Shown: positions 46,501 to 57,340 of the stretch, in pieces
Position numbering within the stretch: the stretch's first letter is position 1
How the letters are laid out: the number at the start of each line of letters is the position of its first letter
Source: Magicicada septendecula
Taxonomy: Eukaryota; Arthropoda; Insecta; Hemiptera; Cicadidae
DNA length: 64,000 bases
Direction: 5' to 3'
NCBI GenBank assembly: GCA_034769895.1
Contig: CM068368.1
Span: 690,261,877 to 690,325,876, forward strand
Translations under genes and position numbers: made by a program
The notes under the pieces: generated by a model
Database searches by the model: none
What the model saw: only the letters and a program-made list of their open reading frames with translations
Told to the model about the DNA's origin: nothing

Positions 46501-46634
46501 TCTGCTTCATTCTTCTTTCTTGATTTCTCCTTTCTTGGTTATTTTTACTATTATATTCCTATTTACATTATTGGTTTGTCCTTATAAAATCTGATAACAT
46601 ACATTTAGGTTAGGTAACATTTTGTTATGTTACA
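43595..46634 (-). mobile_element. 3.04-kb insertion in the LTR of element A, probable solo LTR
   Basis: The other LTR of element A lacks this block, and ATATT (possibly AATATT) is present at both junctions (to 43594 and from 46635), so it is an insertion with a 5-6 bp duplication. Read on the minus strand it starts TGTAACATAAC, like other LTRs here. It contains GTGGCGCCC (44224-44232 region) as the LTRs of A and B do, has a 3-kb length like theirs, and has no coding sequence. The far end (GATTAT) is not a canonical CA. A 13-bp hairpin (ATCAAATTAAAGA/TCTTTAATTTGAT) is at 45605-45641. No terminal inverted repeats. Confidence 0.5.
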
Positions 46635-48063
46635 ATATTTAAAACATAACAATTAGGCTTATGGACTGCAAGTTTCTTTCAGCCATATCCTATTCATAAC
46701 ATTAAAACGAACAATTCTTTATAAGTTATTAGAGTTATTATTTTGAGTGAGAAATATCATCACTTCCTTCCAACTTATTATTTGCTAATTTTTTGTTTAC
46801 AATACATATTATTTTTATTGTGATAAACAACATCACTTTTATGAAATTTATAGCTATCCCTTATAACATGGGTGTCTTTGATTTGTCTCTAATTTCTTAA
46901 TTTTTAAACAATCTTTACATTCTCTCCATGTGAACACCTTCAATTTATTCTTTCCTGGGATCCTCCCTTTTAATTACTATCGGTTATAATTAAACTTAAA
47001 TCTCTTAAACATATTTTCTTAAATAATAAATGTCATCATCACTTTCCAGTGTTCAGTATATCTTATTCTATAATTCATACTTAATACTATTTTTTACCAT
47101 ATATTTATTCACTGTTATTTTTCCACTTTTAAAACCTTTAGTGTTTTTTACAGATTTATTAAGTGTCTATTTTCTTTATTATTCACTATTTCTTATAATA
47201 GTTATATTCTACATCTTACACTATTCCCATTTATATCTCACCTTCATTTTTAAATTATCTGTAGTTAATTATAATTTAATTAGCGTACCTTCCTTATCAC
47301 TTCACTTTGGGGTTTTTACACATACACTATTGCACTGTATCACTGTTTATACTATGTGTTTTTTAGTGGGTAATCCCTATACTTATTTCTCTTTCATTAC
47401 AATATATGCTTAATACTATTAACAATTTTATGTTCTTACAATACTATTTTTACATCTAATTCTCAATTGGGGTTTAGTTTGCTTTTTTATCATTTTAATC
47501 TTTAACCTTGTTTAATAGGGTTTCTTCCCTAAATCATTATTGTCCATTAATGGGTAATAACAGTTACTTTTTCCTTTCTCATAGGGTAATTTTTGGTTTT
47601 GGTTCCAATATTATTCTTGAGTGCATTATTTCTCCTTCTCCTATGCTTTATTACTTGTTTGTGTATCATTATTGGTTTTTATTTTTATCTATTTCCCTCC
47701 TTCTTCATTTTCCTCATATTTGGTTAATACTTTGGTCTTTCCATTCTCTCCTTTGGGTACATTTCGACGTGTTACATTGGGTCGTTTAATTCCATGAACT
47801 TGTTTCATTTTTGTTTGGGTTTTGGATTTTTTCCTCTCTTCCTTTGGTTTGGTTACATTCTTGTTTATTCCTCGTGGATCCCTTCTTCATTTGTTTCCTT
47901 TTGTTGGGTCAATCACTTGGGTTAGGTCAAAGTCGTCGTTTGTCGAGTCATAGTTTTTATGTTTTATTTAAATTAATCATTTTTATTTAACATGAAGTAT
48001 TATTTTAGATTCAATATTGTTTTTTCATCCCTGGTATTGGGTTGGATTATTTGTGTTGTAACA
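46635..48063 (-). repeat. 5' LTR of element A, piece 3
   Basis: Matches 8573-9994, ending GTTGTAACA. It contains small indels relative to the other copy (for example four extra bases near 46822). Confidence 0.92.
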
Positions 48064-48082
48064 ATATATATATATATATATA
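48064..48082. repeat. (AT)n run at the right edge of element A
   Basis: Continues the AT repeat found left of 6787, so element A split one microsatellite. The LINE tail lies on the far side and element B gag on this side. Confidence 0.85.
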
Positions 48083-48084
48083 TT

Positions 48085-48636
48085 TTCGTTGGTCCTCCCT
48101 AGCTTCTCCAACGCTTCCTCTAGTTTTTCATTGGTTTCAGTGATCTGTTGCATGGTTTCTTCTCGATACTCCCTTAATTGTTGGATTACCTGCTGTTTCG
48201 TCTCTTCCTTGGTTATTTTGTTGATTTCCTTCAGCTGTTGTTGGAGGGTTTCGTTATTTTGGTTAATGGTTCATCTCAATTCTTCCTTCTGCTTCTGAAA
48301 ATTGTCCTCCTGTTTCTTGAAATTTTCATTGGTTTCTTTCTTCATCTGTTTCAGACTTTCCTCGTTCTTGTCGAATTTATTGTTCATCTCCTTCAAACTC
48401 TCTTCATTCTTGTTTAACTTCCCATTTATCAACTCCCATAATTGTCGTAAATCCATGCCTCCTCTGGCTTCCTCCCTGTCACCCGCCTGTAGTTCCATTT
48501 CTTCGTCTTGGGTTGGTTCTGTTGTGGTTATTGCTGTCTCCACTTCTTTAATTGGCGTTCCTTCCTCTTCTTCCCCTCTATTTTCTTCCATTTCCTTCTC
48601 CTTCGCCAACTTTTTCGATAAACCTCTTGTGTGCAT
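48085..48636 (-). pseudogene. gag: element B gag, N-terminal part
   Basis: Starts at ATG 48636 shortly after a PBS. It has the same build as the gag genes of A and C: a short basic start, an acidic stretch, then a Lys/Glu/Gln/Asn coiled coil with repeated units (KLNKNEESLKEMNNKFDKNE; ESLKQMKKETNENFKK). An in-frame TGA at 48271-48273 interrupts it, after which the same frame continues (NQNNETLQQQLKEINKITKE; LREYREETMQQITETNEKLE) to the AT run at 48084. The rest of the element is missing on this side, so the copy is truncated. It is a relative of, not the same subfamily as, element A. Confidence 0.75.
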
Positions 48637-48690
48637 CCTGATCTCCTTTCGTGACCGCCGCTAGAACTTCGTATCTTCCTTTTTTCAAGC

Positions 48691-48709
48691 TCCACCGGTT
48701 GGTCGCCAA
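48691..48709 (-). promoter_or_regulatory. primer-binding site of element B
   Basis: Coding strand TTGGCGACCAACCGGTGGA, two bases after the LTR end. Confidence 0.65.
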
Positions 48710-48711
48710 TT

Positions 48712-51700
48712 TATAACCTAACCGCCGTTCTCCGTCGCTCGTATACCTCTGTAAAATGTAACAGTGTGTCTGAGTGTAAAAGTGTGTCTGTGTTTCTTAC
48801 CACTGCGTCCTCGCACGGCTATGTAATTCACGATGTTTGGGCCCGTAGTGAACGTACTGGGGACCAGGTATCGTGGTTCCCGATTTGAGGTTCAAACGTA
48901 GTGGATAATCTCCGGGTGGCGCCAAATTGTTTGTATAAAACAATTAAAATTGTTTCCTTATCAATGTTCTATTTGAACGAGGCGACGAATTAAATCCGTC
49001 CCGCCTTTTCTCAATTTTTTGTCAATCGAGTTAGCAGTTACAGTGTTCGCTACTTGCGCGCTAGGCGTCGTATCAGAAACATTTGCTATACATGATAATT
49101 TAAACATACACTTTTCTAATGAAAATAAAACGCAGTTTAACACACACAGTATGGATTTATTATTAATTTGAAGTTAATATTTTATAGACACAAGTTGTAA
49201 TTAATTTTTTATATACAATTCTGCACCGGATAATTCTTTATAAGACTCAACTCAAGGGTCAACCAATCGATTTTGAATACAAATAAACACAGTATGGCGT
49301 TTTATTATGCCAATCAACAAATATTTCGATCGATGGTTGTGGGCTCTTTGGATCACGTTAAAAGGTTCAGATGCAGTTACAATATTAAAAATACACAACC
49401 TTACAATGTTTTTTCCTTAAGTACGGTAATGTGTAATGGTAATTGTTTTGTTTGAGTGTCGTACAAGTGGTTTAAAAGTCGTACATAAATATGAGCTTAG
49501 TTCTATAGTTAACAAATTTTCAGTGATTTAATATTACGATTCAATCCTTGCAAGAGAATAAAAGTGATTCAGTGGTATTCAACATAGATTGAAAAATATT
49601 CAAAGTGCGTTTATTTTTTGGAAGTTGAAATAATTTAACTGATACTTAACAGCGTTGTAGTACGGTATTACTCTGGATGTTGGGAAGGAAGGATTGTGGC
49701 CTCAATATAATTCATTTGTTCTTTATTCAAGCTTCGGCATCTTTTTCAAAGTTGTTTGGATTATTTAGATATTTCGTCTTCAATTAAACGTCTTCTCCCT
49801 CTGGTAATGGTATTCCGTATCCATCAGACTTCTTTACGATCGATTTCTATACTTTGTTTTACTTTTAAGATGTTTTAAATATGAAAATGTGTTGTACAGA
49901 AATTTTGCATCTGGCTTGCGATAGCGTCACTTTTCAAGTAATTGTATTCAACGGTAATTACCTCGTTAAACTGCCGTTTCCATGGTTACATCATTGCTCT
50001 CATTGGGCGAGCTCGATATGAATACATTGTTATCAATATTTGAATTTCCTTTCAAATCTTCCCATATCTTCGGACTTCCTTCCTCCTCTTATCTTCCTTT
50101 TTAGTTATTATCTATTTGCGCTGTCATTTATATTTTCTCACAAAGATTATTTTGGTACCCCACAAAATTGGGTTTTATCAAGTTTTCTAAGTTTACAATT
50201 AATTCATACTTACTAATTATATTTCTCTGTTTATATAATTCATTAATTTAATATTTGGTTTTTAATAATAACTACCATTCATACTTGATGAATCAGTCAC
50301 CTTGGATTTGTCCATTACATGGTGATTTTTATACAATCAGTAATTGTTTATGTTTGACCGTTAGGCCTGTTTCACATTTAAGTAGCCATTACTGGATTTT
50401 TATGGCTTCATACACAATATATTTCATTTAGTCCTAAATTGTTATTTTGCATTTATAATTAGGTTTAATGTCTCTGGATGTGTTTTAATTTAGTCTTTTT
50501 GTGACCTTGGTTAGTAACAACTATGTTATTCAATCTTACTTGCTAATTATTTGCTATTCATTTCCAATATAACATATAACATCTAGGTCTATGGTCTGTA
50601 TGACTCTTACAGCCATATCCAATTCATAAACAATAGTTTCTACAATTCATTATTTCTTATTTGTTGTTCTGGTGCTAAACAATCTCACCTCTATTGAACG
50701 TTTTTCATCAAATTCCCCTTATAACCTGGGTATTTACTTAATGTTAATACAGACTTATTTTCTAATGCTTTTTTCTCTCCCTTCCATGTTAACACCATCT
50801 TATTACTTTTCCTTATGAAACACACCTTTAAACTTTTACAATACATTCTTAAGTTATAACCATACTATTTCCTAGTCATCACAGTGAATATCACTACTTA
50901 GTGTTCATTATTTACTGAATCAATGTTCTATCCTAAATACCATTCATTGTAACTTTGTTAAATGTTATTGTTCACTCTTATAACTTAAACATAGGTTATT
51001 TTACTAAGACTTTACCTTAGCCTACTCTCCTCTTACTATTTTTATGATAGACAATATTTGTATTTATTTTTTACTTGCACTTTCTTAAATTATTTAGTGT
51101 TCATTATAATTTACTTAGTGTTTCCTTTGTATTATATCACTCTAGGATAAATCACTTTCACTAGTTCAACTTCCATTTATTTCTCATCATTTTATTCTCT
51201 TTCTCTACACACTATCTATATAAAATTATTAATATTGTGTCTTTCTTTGTTAACAAATTACATATATCCCTAACTCTTTGGTTAGTGTACTTTTATACAT
51301 TGTTTCATATTACTGACTATTTATAATTGTCATTTTATCAATACTAACATTCATTAATAGTTTTGGTTCTCACCCGATTTCATTGTCTTTATTATTTTGG
51401 ATTACATTACTTCTCCCTTCTCTATTTTTTTTTCTTGTCTAGTTTTCTTGACGTGTTTCATTTTGTTTTCTTCCTTGTGGGTTTGTTCTCTCTTGGTTTT
51501 CATTCTTCTTCTCCTTCCTCCGTCTTGTTTTCTTTATTTAGGTTTCTTAACTGGCCAATCTCTGGGGTTGGGTCAATGTCGTTTGCCTGTCAGTCTATTA
51601 TTTGAGATTCTTTATTAATCACTTTCAGTTTATTACTCCTTCTCCTTCCATGTTAATTACCTTTTATTTATTTTTTACTCTCCACATAATTTATTTATTC

Positions 51701-51774
51701 GAACATAATATCATTTAGCATTTTTTATACATACTTATTGTTATCAAAATTTATCTGAATTTGGTGATGTTATA
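48712..51774 (-). repeat. LTR of element B (3,063 bp)
   Basis: Starts TATAACCTAACCG and ends GATGTTATA on the plus strand, so TATAAC/GTTATA replaces the usual TG/CA termini. It shares blocks with the LTR of A: GGGTGGCGCCAA at 48914, GTATTCAACGGTAAT then CTGCCGTTTCCATGG near 49945-49985, and TACCCCACAA at about 50156. Open frames inside are short and hydrophobic by composition and look incidental. Confidence 0.8.
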
Positions 51775-51834
51775 TAATGCTCTCCCACCAAAATTGATCA
51801 TTTTATAAAACGTGATTCTAAGTTTGATGAAATT
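51775..51834 (-). other. PPT-side remnant of element B (or of an upstream tandem copy)
   Basis: Coding strand CAATTTTGGTGGGAGAGCAT precedes the LTR start, homologous to the PPT region of A (CAATTTTGAAGGAGAGGCAT). So this LTR has PPT on its upstream side and PBS plus gag on its downstream side. Element C is inserted 60 bp from the LTR. Confidence 0.65.
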
Positions 51835-54800
51835 TGTAGCATGACAGATATTCCACCAATAATTAATTCATTTAAGATCATAAAAGATAATTAAATTACA
51901 TATACTAAAAGAATGTCAAATGAAATTCAATTAAACTTCAAAGGAAAACACCACTATAAAAGAAAAACCATAAGTAAATAATAAAAAATACAACCATAAA
52001 AGTCAAAGAAAGAATTAAAGAAAACTCATATTTAAAAATCAGGAGATTACCCAGGAGGTTAGGAGCAGGAGATAAACAAGAAACCCCAAAATCAAGAAAA
52101 AATAATTGTATTAGGAGTAGGTGATAAACAAAATACCCCAAACACAAGAAGAAAGAAGAGTAAGGTTTAAGAGCAGGTAATAAACAAGATACCCTGAAAC
52201 CAAGAAAGAAGAGTAAAGTCAGTATCAAATAATAAAGAAGATACTCTGAACCAACCATCAGACAAGATAACACTGAGTACCTTGGTTTACCCAAGAATGA
52301 ACACAAGAAGGAAGACGAGAAGAAAGGGAGAAATAGGATGGAAGAAACACCAGAAAAACCTATTATTAACTACCATAAACCCCAAACCAATTGATACAAT
52401 TAAAGAAAGTATAACATCCCGAAACCCTATAAAATTGTAATTATTTATAAACAAAAGTGTTGTGTAGTATGATAAGAAGTGCACCAACTAAAGTTATTAT
52501 GTGATAAAAAATAAACAAATCTTCACAGTCCATTATGACTAAAGGTCTGGTCTGAGAATAATAAAACTCCCATATAAGTCAGAACCAACAGTGAAAGTGT
52601 ACTAGTGTAAGTGTTATGAAATATAATAAACTTCAAGTTGTAGTGTTACTATAACTTAAACTATATGCTATAAAACAACTTTTATATTTGATAATTAACA
52701 AATAATGAAATATTAAAATGGAAGGTATTTCCAATATTTCATTATTTTAGGTCACTTTGTTATCTCAAGACATTCATAGGAATGACAATAACTAAAGTAT
52801 GGGTGGAAATGTTTACTGTGTAAGGGGATGTTAGATAATAGTAGTAAAATCAGAGAGGACTGGTAATAGTTTAAGTTTTAATAGAATTAAGAAGTTTAAA
52901 TGGCTGATATTGTTCAAAGCCATGAACTCCATATTTTAAAAGAGTTCTTATACAATAAGGTTTATATGTTTAGAGTAAGTTATATTAGTTAAATAACAGC
53001 ATACATACCAATTAAAATGTTTCAGTATGGATGCTGTATTAATTTACAAATGAGTTAAATGTATGTTAAAAACAGTTTCAGCAAACATGTCCAACTTTAT
53101 AGACTGCTGAGTAATGTTAATTATTATTTTTGTAACAGTAGCATGAATTAGATGCTACACATCTCAATAAGTTTGTAAACAATTTTATTTTATGTCATGT
53201 TAACTATTAAGAGTCAGAGGAGGAGGAGAATTAAATTTATTTGAAAAAACCATACATGTAAAATACTAAACTCTAGGCCAAATAATGAATTCATAAAAAT
53301 CAATATAAACCAGTTAATTCACCAATGAATCATGTAAACTGACAAGATTTAGGTAAGGTAGGTCAATTAACAACTACTGTAAATGAACCTATGATTTAAA
53401 AGAGTAATATAGAAAAATACCTTAAATTATTGAAAATTTTTGAAATGTATAAATTAACTATTTTTAAAGAGGAATGTTAAATTCAGAAATTATCACTAAA
53501 AAACAGTTCAAATGTTAAAAGTATAAGTAATTAAGGAGAGGAAAGGATTTGTGACCATTTGAAATTTATTATAGTAAATTAATAACACTTAAAATGGCAG
53601 TAAAAGTGTGAAAGGGCGGAAACAGTTTTTTTGGGCCTAGATTTCCAAAAAGACAGAAATTTGGTAATTTTAACAAAAATCTCAACAAATATGGACTATG
53701 ACATATCAAATTAAACAGAATGAGATAAATAAACCAATTATATGGTTAATAGTTCATGAAAGCGAACAATAAACTAAAATTATTCCATATATAATGTACT
53801 TTGTAATTATGTACATGGGAAGTGAGAATTATTTTAACAATACTTTTCCAATATTAACTTGGCAAGAATTTTACTAAGGTAAAGAAAGTTAGTTAGTTCT
53901 TTGTTAACGTTCAAACTGAACAGTCGATGCGGAATTGCGTTCTTTAAAACCGTATAATGAAGTGCTAAGGTTAAAGCCGAAAATCTGTGAGAAACGAGAG
54001 TTACATAAATAAACACTTTTCAAGTCAAAACTTATGAAAAACTCAACGACAACAGTGAAAACGATATATACACCACATGATACAAGTGTTCTAAAACATC
54101 AAAACTATATAATATTAATAATTCAATCTACCACAAATTAACAATTCTTCGTAACGAACAGACATAAGTGAACACCTCTAATAGAAAATAATTAACACCA
54201 GTGGACACTGAACACTCATCCAGACTACCCCAAACAACATACTAGACAGTTTACACAATTTCGGGGATCTTTAAAACAATTATAAAGGTGATTTTATTGT
54301 GAGATTTTCTCGCGACGAATATTACAAATAACCTCTTCAATTCTGCTAGCGGCCATGATGGAAACACGATGCACTGCCACCAACTTCGACTGACTTCATA
54401 GCCTACAATTGGTCTGATACTCAACTATATTAAACATTTTATATATATTATTCACAATTGTTAGATATTAATTATTTAAAATTATTTCTTGTAAATGTTA
54501 TACTTTCTCGTCCTGCCCTTCTCTGACTATTATAAAATAATTGCTTAAAGAACCTTCTTTTTTAATAATTATATGAATTTTTAACCTGTATTCAAATATC
54601 GATTTATCCCTGAGACGGAGTCGAACAATTGCTTTCAATCGATTTAATATCGATTATTGTTAATATTTATCAATAAATCAATTCATTTCAACTGTGTGGA
54701 TTAGAAAATTATTTCACACTTTACTGTAAGGTTTTAAGTAAGCACGAGACTTCCTGGAAGACGAAAAATATTAACGAAAGGTGAGATACTGGAGCAGCAT

Positions 54801-55048
54801 GGAAAATCATTAATCGATTGCTGAAAAGAGACAATCTGATTAACTCCAGATTTTGTTAATCTCTTCCAGAAGTGCAAATTAAACAAAAAATACCTTTCAG
54901 AATTTTAGAAATTTGATTAAAACAATAAACCAGGATTAATTCTAAATTATATACAAAAAACAAACATAAAATTTTTTTTCAGACATTTTTTTTTTAATAA
55001 AATTTTTCTTTCTTTTATTTGTAACTACAGCTTACAGCTCTGGTTACA
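51835..55048 (+). repeat. 5' LTR of element C (3,214 bp)
   Basis: TGTAGCATGACAGATATTCC to CTCTGGTTACA. The start is defined by the match to 62765, the end by the PBS. No gene within. Confidence 0.9.
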
Positions 55049-55050
55049 AA

Positions 55051-55069
55051 TTGGCGTCCAACTAGAGGG
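55051..55069 (+). promoter_or_regulatory. primer-binding site of element C
   Basis: TTGGCGTCCAACTAGAGGG two bases after the LTR; the same spacing as in A and B. Confidence 0.65.
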
Positions 55070-55118
55070 CTTAATAATTTAAGCCTGGCAGCGGTTATAT
55101 AATAGAAAAGGAGGAAAA

Positions 55119-57312
55119 ATGCAGAGACGAGCTACTTCTAAGAAGAGGGCGGCAGAGGCCGAAAATGAAGTTGACATGGGGGATAAGGAGGCAACACCCA
55201 TTGAGGATCCAGAACTGTTAGTAACCCCGATGGAAGATAAACAAACTGCACCACCAGAGGAACAACCTGAGAAACCCTCACAATCAGAGAACATGACAAC
55301 ACAAGAAATGTTCAGGATAATGATGGAGAAAATGGAATCCACAAGTAAGGAATTGAAGGAAGATTTGAAGAAAGAAATCAAATCTACAAATTAAGAGTCA
55401 AATAAGAAAATGGAAGGAGCAAATAAAAACATAGAATCCAAAATGGAGGAGAACGGGAAGAAATTAGAAGAATTAAAAGAAGACTTGAATAAGAAACTGG
55501 ATTCTACAGAGAAGAATTGAGAAAGGAAAGGAAGAAAGACAACCACTCCTTAAATGAAAAATTAGAAGATTTGAAGGAAGACAACCGATCCACAAAGGAA
55601 GAATTGTGCCGTAAGATTGAAAATACCAACAAGAGAATTGAGGAAACCAGTAAGAAGGTGGAAAATAAATGGAAGAAAATAATAAGAATTTGGAAGAAAA
55701 GATGGGGGAGAGGTTGGAAGAATTGAGAGAGGATAACCAACTACTGAGAGAAGAGTTAAGGGAAGTCAACCAGGAGAACATGAACAAGTTAGACGAGAGA
55801 ATCGAACTAGCGAAGGAAGAGTTGAATAGAAAAATAACAGACACTAAGAAATCCATAGTCAAAAAGTTGGAACAAGAAGTAGTTGTTGTAAACCAACAGA
55901 TTAGGGAAGTGGACGAAAGATGTCGTCAGATGGAGTGTGATGTACTGGAAGTCAGGGAGGTAATAAATAAAGAAATTACCCAGGTCAAGGAACACCAAAA
56001 AACTAAACTGGAGGAAAACAAAAATTTGGCACAGGAAGAAATAAATAAAGTGCGAACACATGTCACCGAAAGATGCGACGATATGGAAGCAGCTATGACT
56101 AACATCACGTGACAAGTGCGACAGAGTCAGGAAGAAATAGAGATAATCAGAAACCGGCCAACTGGCTACAATAATTTCCCCATGTCTGAAAATCGAGAAT
56201 GGCTAAACTTCAGGCAATATAAGCGAAAGCCAATGGAGTTCTTGGCCCGCATTGAAGAATACATGGACAAGCATAGAGGAAACCGATGGGTCCAGAACCA
56301 GGAACTTCTAGACGAGTCTTTTCGGGAGGTGAACGACCATTGGTGGATGGCCAACCAAAGCGACATCGAGAACTACCAACAAGTTAAAAGCCTCTTCAAG
56401 GCAAAGTATTGGTCGGAAACGACCCAAAACCTAATACGTGACAACATATGCCATGGCCATTATAAACAGCAAGTAGGTAGTTCCATGACGGCGTATTTCC
56501 TCGGCAAGGTATGTATGGCCAAACATTTAGAACTGGCCATACCTGAGGAATGCCTGATCAACAAACTCTCATACCATTATGACGAGGAAGTGATTCGAGC
56601 GAGGAGAGGCAGCCAAATTAAGACAATTCAGGCCATGACCGAACTCCTCGAGAATTACGAAAACGAAGAGTACTACCAACAAAGCCGGAGAAGAAACGAT
56701 CGGCCCGAACCTAGGACGTATCCAAATAACAACCAGGGTACGAACAACACCAACACGGGATACCAAGGAAGCCGAGTATACCCACAGAACAACAACTATA
56801 ATAACAGTAGTAATAGTAATAATAATAACAATACGGTTCAAAATAATACGAACCCGAATCGACCCAATAATGGTTATCAGGGTAACCGAAACCAATACCC
56901 TCCAAACCCTAATAGTCAGAGAAGCCCCAATTATGGTAACGATCGTTACTATAATAATAACAATCGTGGTAGTCCACCTAATGGTAACCCCAATAATAAT
57001 AGGTTTTCTCGACCACAAGTAAACTTCATTCGAGCAGAAGATGGTCGCCAACGGAGGTGCTACAACCAGAGAAGAAACAGCTATCATGAGTATGAAGATA
57101 GGCGGAGGAGCCGAGAACGAGATCAACCAAGGTACTATCCTGTGAGACGGAGTACCAGTTTGGATAATACTGAACGGCTGACCAACAGCGAACGACCGGT
57201 AGATCACAGAACAGAGCGGCAGGGGCCCACTCTAAGCATCCCAAATGATGCATCCACAAGTACGACACAACATAACAATGATGTCGAGCCTTTAAACGGG
57301 AGGAGGCAGTAA
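55119..57312 (+). pseudogene. gag: element C gag
   Basis: Same architecture as element A gag. ATG at 55119; acidic N-terminus; long coiled coil (KMEENGKKLEELKEDLNKKL; LREDNQLLREELREVNQENM); capsid-like domain (YKRKPMEFLARIEEYMDKH; KAKYWSETTQNLIRDNICHG; TAYFLGKVCMAKHLELAIPE); Asn-rich tail (NNNYNNSSNSNNNN) and an Arg-rich end; stop at 57310-57312. No CCHC knuckle. Breaks: TAA at 55392-55394; a stop plus change of frame between about 55495 and 55520; another change of frame around 55670-55726; and TGA at 56110-56112. All lie in the coiled-coil half, while the capsid-like half and tail are one clean frame. Pol is reached by -1 frameshift at 57291. Confidence 0.85.
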
Positions 57313-57340
57313 TAAATCGCCAGAAACCGTTACTGCTCCT
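57291..57340 (+). promoter_or_regulatory. -1 ribosomal frameshift signal, element C
   Basis: TTTAAAC at 57291-57297 (T TTA AAC in the gag frame). A 3-nt spacer and a hairpin follow: AGGAGGCAGTAA (57301-57312) pairs with TTACTGCTCCT (57330-57340), 11 pairs with one bulged G, and the 17-nt loop contains CGCCAG. The gag stop is at the base of the 5' strand of the stem. The -1 frame is open from the heptamer into the protease. Confidence 0.75.

Larger units (their letters stand above)
6787..48063 (-). mobile_element. element A: Ty3/Gypsy-like LTR retrotransposon, interrupted by three insertions
   Basis: A minus-strand element with LTRs of about 3.2 kb at both ends, PBS, gag, protease, RT, RNase H, integrase and PPT in normal order. 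The left (3') LTR is continuous. The right (5') LTR is split into 20574-21025, 42247-43594 and 46635-48063 by a 21.2-kb foldback element and a 3.04-kb insertion, and the integrase region is split by a hAT transposon. Discounting these, the element would be about 13 kb with about 6.6 kb internal. It sits in an AT run (ATATAT on both sides), consistent with a short target duplication but not diagnostic. Termini on the coding strand are TGTTACAACA...CGTTACA. No envelope gene is visible. Confidence 0.88.

Noticed and set aside
43595-46634. 3-kb insertion as a DNA transposon or Helitron
   Set aside because: No terminal inverted repeats, and the ends lack the TC...CTRR signature.
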